Positions 1 through 4,583 of a stretch of DNA of 9,954 nt are shown here, one piece after another. Position numbers and translations under genes: made by a program. Numbering within the stretch: the stretch's first letter is position 1; every line of letters starts with the position of its first letter. The notes beneath the pieces are model-generated. The model had not been told where the DNA came from. It worked only from the letters and a program-made list of their open reading frames with translations, and searched no databases. This stretch comes from an uncultured Desulfotignum sp. (GTDB lineage Bacteria; Desulfobacterota; Desulfobacteria; Desulfobacterales; Desulfobacteraceae): the NCBI GenBank assembly GCA_937951975.1, contig CALGAJ010000065.1, positions 1-9,954 on the forward strand. The letters run 5' to 3'.

Positions 1-1147
1 ATCCGGACAAGCCGTGAATGGCGGCCTTGGCCGGGGTACGGCCTTCCACGATGTCACGGCCCGGGGTGCCTTTGGCCTGAAATCCCACAAAGAACAGGTC
101 GTTTTTCGGGTCATCCAGGCCGTGTTTCAGGTGGTTGACAATGCGGCCGCCGGTGCACATGCCCGATCCGGCGATGATGACGGCCGGGCCGGTGAGGTGC
201 AGCAGGCGCCGGTGGTCCTGGAACTTTTCCACGGCATACAGGTGGTTGAACCGGATGGGGTGGTCTCCGGCGGCTTTCAGGGCTTTGGCTTCCCTGTCCC
301 AGCAGTCGTCCATGTCCTGGTACAGCCGGGTGATCTCGATGCCCAGCGGGGAGTCGATGAACACCGGCACCCCGGGGTTGATGCGGTCCAGTTCATAGAT
401 CAGTTCCTGGGTCCGGCCCAGGGCGAATGCCGGGATGTACACGATGCCGCTGTCGGACAGGGCATGGTCCAGGGTCTTTTTCAGGGTGGCCAGGCGGTCG
501 GCCCGGTTTTCGTGGTTCCGGTCCCCATAGGTGGATTCCAGGATCAGAAGATCGCAGGCGTCGGGCGGGTCCGGGTCCGGGATAATGGGGGTGTGGCGGC
601 AGCCCAGGTCTCCGGAAAACGTGACCCGGTATGGGGGTTTGTCCGCGCTGGGAAACGAAAACTGGATAAAGCAGGAGCCCAGGATGTGACCGGCGTTTTT
701 CAGGGTAAAGGTGATGTTGTGTCTCAGGGTGAAGGGGTCGTAGAGTTCAAATCCCCAGGACAGGTCGTCGATCTGTTTTTCCATGGCCCGGATCTGGGGA
801 TCGGTCCGGCTGGAAAACGACATGGCATCCCGGAGCATGGGCAGAAGCAGGGCCCTGGTGCCGTGGGTGCAGATGATCTCACCGCAGAACCCGGCATCGA
901 TCAGGTCCGGGACCCGGCCGATGTGATCGATGTGGGCATGGGTGAGAAACAGAAAGTCGATGTCTGCCGGCGGCACCGGGAATTGGTCGAAGGGCATCTG
1001 CGGGTCATGGCCCTGGGCAATGCCGCAGTCCACCAGGATATTGATGCTGCCGCCGCCGTGGTCCGGCTGGAACCGGACCAGGTGGCAGGAGCCGGTGACG
1101 CAGGTTTCGGCGCCGAGATGGGTGATGGTGATGGTTTTTGGGATCAC
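1..1147 (-). CDS. beta-CASP metallo-beta-lactamase-fold RNase (partial, C-terminus off window)
   Basis: Predicted RNA-processing metallohydrolase of the beta-CASP group (relatives of CPSF-73 and RNase J), likely a zinc-dependent cytoplasmic ribonuclease. About 382 residues are visible; the C-terminal RMMBL part lies beyond the left edge. Visible motifs in order: THLGAETCVTGS near the N-terminus, the metal-binding signature HAHIDH at residues 70-75, AGHILGS with the motif-3 His at about 154, FSGDLG with Asp at about 180, then the beta-CASP motif A region LESTYGDRNHE (Glu about 204), PAFALGRTQELIYEL, IDSPLG, and the family hallmark GSGMCTGGRI, followed by GFQAKGTPGR. The GTG start at 1147-1145 is chosen because an in-frame TAA lies two codons upstream and homology begins at once. 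There is no good ribosome-binding site. The start overlaps the stop of the upstream toxin (GTGA), which suggests translational coupling. Specific substrate unknown. Confidence 0.93.
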   Translation of the reverse strand, partial: MIPKTITITHLGAETCVTGSCHLVRFQPDHGGGSINILVDCGIAQGHDPQMPFDQFPVPPADIDFLFLTHAHIDHIGRVPDLIDAGFCGEIICTHGTRALLLPMLRDAMSFSSRTDPQIRAMEKQIDDLSWGFELYDPFTLRHNITFTLKNAGHILGSCFIQFSFPSADKPPYRVTFSGDLGCRHTPIIPDPDPPDACDLLILESTYGDRNHENRADRLATLKKTLDHALSDSGIVYIPAFALGRTQELIYELDRINPGVPVFIDSPLGIEITRLYQDMDDCWDREAKALKAAGDHPIRFNHLYAVEKFQDHRRLLHLTGPAVIIAGSGMCTGGRIVNHLKHGLDDPKNDLFFVGFQAKGTPGRDIVEGRTPAKAAIHGLSG

Positions 1148-1489
1148 GATTTAAATCTTTTTTGAATAACCGATTCCAATACATCAGAAAAAGACGTTTC
1201 TGTTGATTCTTGAACACCATTGTCAATATGTTTGTGGTGCGGAAAAGTTGAAATATCGGGCCAATGAGAGGCATTATCCCACCGGCAGATCAGATTTCCA
1301 GAGGCATCTGTCCAATTGTAGGCGTATTTTCTTTCATTATCCTTGAAAACATATTCCTTGATGAAAATTTTTGAATTATCTTTATAGTTGCAGTTCCGCC
1401 TTAAAGCGAAACAATGGCCCTTCCTGGTCGTATAAATGAACCTGAAATGATTTGATATAATATTGATACTTGGCGATGAGATCAAGCAT
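1144..1489 (-). pseudogene. TumE/DUF6516-family toxin, frameshifted
   Basis: Resembles the toxin half of TumE-type (DUF6516) toxin-antitoxin pairs. The C-terminal two thirds carry the family pattern: IKEYVF, RKYAYNWTDASGNLICRW, DNASHWPDISTFPHHKH, and a final StETSFSDVLE-like helix. The matching N-terminus is in another frame. From ATG 1489 the sequence reads MLDLIAKYQYYIKS, then LYDQEGPLFRFKAELQL, and stops at TAA 1384-1382. The conserved continuation (KDNSKIFIKEY) starts at 1383 in the +1 frame. Removing one T at about 1384 would restore a protein of about 114 residues. The proper start overlaps the antitoxin stop by 8 nt, the usual arrangement for a coupled pair. A different in-frame ATG at 1485 also gives an open frame to 1144, but its first 30 residues do not look like the family. 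Inactivated toxin is the simplest reading; a base-call error or recoding is possible. Confidence 0.75.
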
Positions 1490-1796
1490 TTTCCAGTTCC
1501 AGCTTTTGCTTATTGAGCCTGTCTCTGGCCTCGACAGCAAACCGCCAATCTAAATAGTCTTCTTCTTTTGCGAAATCTTCCATGCCGCGCATGTCTTCCA
1601 TTTGTTTTTTGAAATCATGGAATGATATCTGATATTTGGCTTCATATTGTTTGTTTTCAGCTTCAAACTTGTCGATTTTTGCCATAAGCATGAGCAACGC
1701 CTGGTTTTTTATGAAAGATTTTAGATCTTTAAAACCAAATTGACTTATGATGGCTTCTGTATCTTTGGTAAATTTTGAATCAATGGTCGTTTCCAT
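1482..1796 (-). CDS. putative antitoxin of the TumE-type pair
   Basis: Small, highly charged, mostly helical protein of 104 residues, lying directly upstream of and overlapping the toxin gene. The antitoxin role is inferred from position, size and the toxin family next door; I do not recognise a named DNA-binding fold. The N-terminal part (METTIDSKFTKDTEAIISQF) could be the regulatory segment. Residues of about 40-75 (AKIDKFEAENKQYEAKY onwards) look coiled-coil-like, and the C-terminus is rich in Glu, Lys and Arg. The ATG at 1796 is preferred over the in-frame ATG at 1829, because AGGGA at 1810-1806 is spaced 9 nt from it and because the upstream ATG lies inside a palindrome likely to be an operator. 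Codon use is much more AT-rich than in the flanking nuclease gene, which suggests horizontal transfer. Confidence 0.7.
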   Translation of the reverse strand: METTIDSKFTKDTEAIISQFGFKDLKSFIKNQALLMLMAKIDKFEAENKQYEAKYQISFHDFKKQMEDMRGMEDFAKEEDYLDWRFAVEARDRLNKQKLELENA

Positions 1797-1805
1797 GAGC
1801 AAGAA

Positions 1806-1810
1806 TCCCT
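1806..1810 (-). promoter_or_regulatory. ribosome binding site of the antitoxin
   Basis: The minus strand reads AAAAAGGGATT 9 nt upstream of ATG 1796. This Shine-Dalgarno match decides the start in favour of the shorter antitoxin (104 residues) rather than the ATG at 1829, which has no purine-rich stretch at the right distance. Confidence 0.6.
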
Positions 1811-1823
1811 TTTTGTTTATTTG

Positions 1824-1844
1824 AATCATAATATGATTATGATT
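1824..1844. promoter_or_regulatory. perfect 9-bp palindrome, probable toxin-antitoxin operator
   Basis: AATCATAAT (1824-1832), spacer ATG, ATTATGATT (1836-1844): a perfect inverted repeat ending 28 bp upstream of the antitoxin start. Its AT-rich arms also contain -10-like hexamers (CATAAT, TATTAT) on the minus strand. Short palindromes at this place are the usual binding sites for antitoxin autorepression, so I infer an operator overlapping the promoter. I see no convincing -35 box. Confidence 0.5.
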
Positions 1845-1909
1845 TTTTTGAAACAGGTTTTATTCCGGCGGTTCCGGCATGGACTTCACCCAGTCGCACA
1901 GGGTTTGCT

Positions 1910-1980
1910 GGTCGGCCCGGTTCTCGTGGTTCCGGTCCCCGTAGGTGGATTCCAGGACCAGGAGATCGAACACGTCGGGC
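1910..1980. repeat. relic piece matching 496-566
   Basis: A 71-bp match to the motif-A part of the intact nuclease gene with about 7 mismatches by eye, mostly at third codon positions. It retains the coding sequence for LESTYGDRNHENRAD. Confidence 0.9.
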
Positions 1981-2022
1981 CGGCTGGAAAACGACATGGC
2001 ATCCCGGAGCATGGGCAGAAGC
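1980..2022. repeat. relic piece matching 806-848
   Basis: A 43-bp identical match to the intact nuclease gene in the same orientation. It is joined to the neighbouring motif-A piece with about 240 bp missing. Confidence 0.92.
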
Positions 2023-2064
2023 CGGTGACGCAGGTTTCGGCACCGAGATGGGTGATGGTGATGG
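2020..2064. repeat. relic piece matching 1090-1134
   Basis: A 45-bp match with one mismatch to the 5' end of the intact nuclease gene. Its junction with the adjacent piece falls in a shared AGC inside the near-identical 9-mers GGCAGAAGC (840-848) and GGCAGGAGC (1084-1092), as expected for a deletion between short direct repeats. Confidence 0.92.
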
Positions 2065-2100
2065 GGGTTGGGTCATTTGGGTTGATTGATTGGTATTGGA

Positions 2101-2686
2101 TCAGGTATCATCCAAGGGGAAATACCCCCCTGTTTTGGGCGCGCCCTGAAATATGATTTTATTTTGTTCACGCAGTTCTTTCAGCCAGCGTTCCAATGTT
2201 CTTTGCGGCAAATTCAGGGCGGTTTTAATCTCCTTGGATTTTTTGCCCGGGTTGTTTTTAATATAAATTAAAAGATCGTTTACTCCGCCACTTGGAAACA
2301 ATGTGACTTTAAAGTTTTGGGCAATTATCTCAAAAACAGGTGGAAGGGCGCCTGATTCTGTCATGGATTGCATTACCCGTTTGATTCCGGAACCATATTT
2401 TTCAATTATTCCCGCTTCTTTAAATATGGATGCAATCTGTTTGTTCCTGGGGTTGGAGGCCATCTTGCCGGATAGAATATCTTGCATGCTTACGCCTTTT
2501 TTGGATGCTTTCTTGAGAAGCTTGAACACCTGAAATTTTTCCCTTGTCATCTATTCCGACCAGAACCGTCCCGCCCCGGGTGTTGGCAAAAGCACACAGG
2601 GCCGCGATGGTTTCTTTGCCAAAAGACGCTTTGAATTCAAGGTGTTCGGATTCACCTTGCTGTATGAGAGATTGTAGTTGGATCAT
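2101..2686 (-). pseudogene. AlbA_2 / RecG-like ATP-binding protein, internally deleted
   Basis: Two ends of one gene joined with the middle missing. The N-terminal part (ATG 2686) is an AlbA_2 (Schlafen-like) domain: IQQGESEHLEFKASFGKE, then AALCAFANTRGGTVLVGIDD and ISGVQASQESIQ. The C-terminal part, in the +1 frame, carries the typical end of these proteins: SMQDILSGKMASNPRNKQIA, FKEAGIIEKYGSGIKRVM, and a final winged helix (NNPGKKSKEIKTALNLPQRT onwards) ending at 2101. Intact relatives are about 400-500 residues; here only about 60 plus about 130 remain, so some 200-300 residues, including most of the ATP-binding domain, are gone. The junction is near 2485-2505, in an A-rich run. Intact proteins act as transcription or helicase-like regulators, often in mobile or defence-rich regions. 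Composition is more AT-rich than the housekeeping genes. No ribosome-binding site precedes ATG 2686. Confidence 0.8.
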
Positions 2687-2713
2687 GGGATGTTGGGCAT
2701 AGCTCCGCTCTGT

Positions 2714-2742
2714 CGGTTACAAAGGGCAGGGCTTTGTAATCG
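2714..2742. other. stem-loop of unknown role
   Basis: An inverted repeat TTACAAAG (2717-2724) / CTTTGTAA (2732-2739) with a 7-nt spacer, extended to 11 pairs by one G-T and two G-C pairs. It lies in the 87-bp gap between the regulator stop and the AlbA_2 remnant. There is no T-run after it on either strand, so it is not a standard terminator. It could be an operator or an RNA-stability hairpin. Confidence 0.4.
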
Positions 2743-2773
2743 ATGTGGGTTGGTGGTCGGGTTGGTTTTTCGG

Positions 2774-3316
2774 CTACTTTTCCCAGATCAGCAGATGGGG
2801 TCTGGCAGCCAGGTCTTTTTCAAAGGTGTCAAATTCGGACCGGGTCAGGACCAGGTGCCGGATTTTGCGGTTGATGTAGCGCTCGGTTTTCCGGGTCAGG
2901 TCGTGCAGGTGATAGTTGTCGATGTCTCCCACTAAAAGCAGGTCGATGATGCCGGTGTCCTTGCCGGCAGCGTAATCATCCAGCAGATAGGCCTGTTCCA
3001 GATGGCCCAGCCGGGTGATGATGCTGTCGATGACCTGGTCCACGCCCAGCACTTTTCTGGCTATGGAGCCCAGTTCCGGAAACAGCGGGTGTTTTGTGTT
3101 GGCTTTGTACCATATTTTTCGGCCCTGTTTTTCCGATATGATCAGGTCGCTGCCGGACAGGTGGGTCAGTTCGGACCGCACCGCGTTTGAGGATACATCA
3201 AATTCGCCGGCAAGCTGGCGCAGATAGGCCCGGGAATCCGGGTTGGTGAAAAAGCGCAGCAGCAGCTTGATTTTCAGTTTTGACTGAATGATGCCGGAAA
3301 AAAGGGTGTTGTTCAT
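2774..3316 (-). CDS. winged-helix / degenerate nucleotidyltransferase-fold regulator
   Basis: Cytoplasmic protein of 180 residues, probably a DNA-binding regulator. Residues of about 12-75 form an ArsR-like winged helix: SKLKIKLLLRFFTNPDSRAY, LAGEFDVSSNAVRSELTHL as the helix-turn-helix, and a wing at LIISEKQGRKIWYKAN. Residues of about 105-160 resemble a minimal nucleotidyltransferase fold, but the catalytic GS-x10-DxD pattern is decayed: LLDDYAAGKDTGIIDLLLVG has DD in place of GS and keeps only Asp125. The second domain is therefore likely a sensing or dimer module rather than an enzyme. The ATG at 3316 is used; the purine-rich match upstream is weak. A promoter with a consensus -35 and a strong inverted repeat lies just upstream, consistent with autoregulation. 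The gene is divergent from the glycosyltransferase at 3493, which it might also control. The ligand is unknown. Confidence 0.8.
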   Translation of the reverse strand: MNNTLFSGIIQSKLKIKLLLRFFTNPDSRAYLRQLAGEFDVSSNAVRSELTHLSGSDLIISEKQGRKIWYKANTKHPLFPELGSIARKVLGVDQVIDSIITRLGHLEQAYLLDDYAAGKDTGIIDLLLVGDIDNYHLHDLTRKTERYINRKIRHLVLTRSEFDTFEKDLAARPHLLIWEK

Positions 3317-3326
3317 CTGCTTTTAT

Positions 3327-3363
3327 CACCTGTTATGTTCAATATTATTGCTCATAACAGGTG
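3327..3363. promoter_or_regulatory. perfect 11-bp inverted repeat, probable regulator operator
   Basis: CACCTGTTATG (3327-3337) and CATAACAGGTG (3353-3363) are exact reverse complements separated by 15 bp. The arm centres are 26 bp apart, about two and a half helical turns. One arm overlaps the -10 and spacer of the minus-strand promoter; the other lies just past the expected transcript start. I infer the binding site of the winged-helix protein encoded at 2774-3316. A role as an RNA hairpin in its leader is less likely. Confidence 0.6.
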
Positions 3364-3379
3364 GTGGATGGATTGTCAA
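3351..3379 (-). promoter_or_regulatory. sigma70-type promoter of the winged-helix regulator
   Basis: The minus strand reads TTGACA (3379-3374), a 17-bp spacer, then TATGAG (3356-3351). The -35 is perfect consensus and the -10 matches at 4 of 6. It would start transcription near 3344, about 28 nt before the ATG. Confidence 0.6.
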
Positions 3380-3410
3380 TGAATAAATCTTGAATTTCTA
3401 TGCCGGAAAC

Positions 3411-3440
3411 TTGACCATTTGGACCCCCGGGTTGTATATT
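3411..3440 (+). promoter_or_regulatory. sigma70-type promoter of the glycosyltransferase gene
   Basis: TTGACC (3411-3416), an 18-bp spacer, then TATATT (3435-3440), about 50 bp upstream of the GTG start. Good hexamers with slightly long spacing. Confidence 0.5.
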
Positions 3441-3492
3441 GCCGTGAAACCGGATCAATGGGTGGCAAAAACCCTCATCAAAGAGAGGATTT

Positions 3493-4452
3493 GTGTACAA
3501 AGACAAAAAAATCTGCGTGGTGGTGCCGGCCCACAATGAAGGAACCCAGATCGCCGGGGTGATCAAAACCATGCCGGGTTTTGTGGATGCAATCGTGGTG
3601 GTGGATGATGCCAGTACCGATGACACGGTCCGGGTGGTGGAGGAATGCCGGCAGGGCAGGGCGGACCTGTTTCTGGTCGAGCATGAACAGAACCAGGGGT
3701 GCGGCGGGGCCGTGATCACCGGGTATGCCTGGGCTGCGGAACGGAATTTTGATGTGGTGGTGCGCATGGACGGGGACGGGCAGATGAATCCGGATGATTT
3801 GAGTTCCCTGGTCGATCCCGTGGCAACGGGGGCGGCGGATTTTGCCAAAGGGAACCGGTTTTTTTCCGGCAAAGCCTATGAGGTGATGCCCAAACTAAGG
3901 TTTCTGGGCACCGCGTTTCTGTCTTTGCTCACCAAGATTGTTTCCGGGTACTGGCATTTGTCGGATTTTCAGTCCGGGTATGTGGCCATCAGCAAAAAAG
4001 CCTTGGAAACAGTGAACTGGCAGCAGATGTACAAACGATACGGCCAGCCCAATGACCAGCTGATCTTGTTGAATGTGCATGATTTCCGGGTCAAGGATGT
4101 GCCGGTGGACCCGGTGTATCATGTGGGAGAAGTGTCGGGCATCAAGATCAAAAAAGTGATCTTCACGTTGGGATGGCTGCTGGTGAAGCGGTTTTTCTGG
4201 CGGCTCAAGGAAAAATACATTATCCGGGATTTCCATCCCCTGGTATTTTTCTATGGCCTGGGGTTATTGCTGGGCGGGGTGTCGTTTCTTTTGTTTGCGC
4301 GGGTGTTCTACATCTGGGCGGCCAGCGGCAATATCCCTGACATCAACGCATTTGCCGCGTTTTCATCCTTTATCGCCTCGGCCCAGTTCATCTTGTTTGC
4401 CATGTGGTTTGATATGGAAGCGAACAAGCATCTGCGGCCGGATGGGGATTAG
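3493..4452 (+). CDS. family 2 glycosyltransferase with two C-terminal membrane helices
   Basis: A GT-A fold glycosyltransferase of the dolichyl-phosphate-sugar-synthase-like branch, probably moving a sugar from a nucleotide sugar to a polyprenyl-phosphate or other cell-envelope acceptor on the cytoplasmic membrane face. Visible motifs: VVVPAHNEG near the N-terminus, VVDDASTDDT (37-45), the metal and donor site RMDGDGQMNP with D93 and D95, and DFQSGYVA (158-165). Two hydrophobic helices follow at about 247-275 and 286-306, and the protein ends in a short charged tail (319 residues). The GTG at 3493 follows GAGAGGA by 3 nt; this spacing is short, but homology starts at once. No sugar-pathway genes flank it, so the acceptor and donor cannot be told. 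It has its own promoter and is divergent from the winged-helix regulator. Confidence 0.9.
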   Translation: MYKDKKICVVVPAHNEGTQIAGVIKTMPGFVDAIVVVDDASTDDTVRVVEECRQGRADLFLVEHEQNQGCGGAVITGYAWAAERNFDVVVRMDGDGQMNPDDLSSLVDPVATGAADFAKGNRFFSGKAYEVMPKLRFLGTAFLSLLTKIVSGYWHLSDFQSGYVAISKKALETVNWQQMYKRYGQPNDQLILLNVHDFRVKDVPVDPVYHVGEVSGIKIKKVIFTLGWLLVKRFFWRLKEKYIIRDFHPLVFFYGLGLLLGGVSFLLFARVFYIWAASGNIPDINAFAAFSSFIASAQFILFAMWFDMEANKHLRPDGD

Positions 4453-4508
4453 GAATGAAATTTTATCCGGACGGGTCCTTCAGGTCAAGGGGCGTTTTGA
4501 TATGTTTC

Positions 4509-4537
4509 TTGACTTTTCAGGCGTTTAGCACTAAATA
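4509..4537 (+). promoter_or_regulatory. sigma70-type promoter of the ileS operon
   Basis: TTGACT (4509-4514), exactly 17 bp, then TAAATA (4532-4537), about 47 bp before the ileS start. The short leader holds a weak 6-bp inverted repeat (GTCAGT 4539-4544, ACTGAC 4559-4564) and nothing resembling a T-box. Confidence 0.65.
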
Positions 4538-4583
4538 TGTCAGTTTGATATATGGATGACTGACGACCAGATTCGGAGGACGA

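Larger units (their letters stand above)
1860..2076 (-). pseudogene. relic of a beta-CASP metallo-beta-lactamase gene
   Basis: A shredded second copy of the nuclease gene at the left edge. Three pieces align to it in the same order: N-terminal codons (2020-2064 against 1090-1134), a segment around MLRDAMSFSSR (1980-2022 against 806-848) and the motif-A segment DLLVLESTYGDRNHENRAD (1910-1980 against 496-566). The sequence between the pieces is missing. A last stretch, QQTLCDWVKSMPEPPE then TAA at 1862-1860, looks like the start of the RMMBL domain (the ADQ...LcdWv pattern), whose counterpart in the intact gene is off window. The last three pieces share one frame from ATG 2012 (50 codons); the N-terminal piece is out of frame with them. 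An overlapping 79-codon frame from ATG 2076 does not encode the family sequence. HAHIDH and the other metal ligands are all lost, so no nuclease activity is possible. Confidence 0.85.

Noticed and set aside
14..1165. Long open frame of 383 codons on the + strand
   Set aside because: It is the antisense shadow of the beta-CASP nuclease gene. The minus strand shows ordered family motifs (HAHIDH, LESTYGDR, GSGMCTGGRI), and the plus-strand product resembles nothing.
1837..2076. 79-codon minus-strand frame starting ATG 2076, as a small gene
   Set aside because: It is an off-frame reading of the nuclease relic; the family-like residues are in other frames, so it is not a credible protein.
1..3380. 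Insertion sequence or integrase explaining the rearranged left region
   Set aside because: No transposase or recombinase fragment, terminal inverted repeats or clear target duplications are visible. The junctions look like short-homology deletions.
4453..4583. T-box or other riboswitch in the ileS leader
   Set aside because: Only about 45 nt lie between the promoter and ATG, with no T-box sequence or specifier stem. The 6-bp inverted repeat present is too weak to claim.
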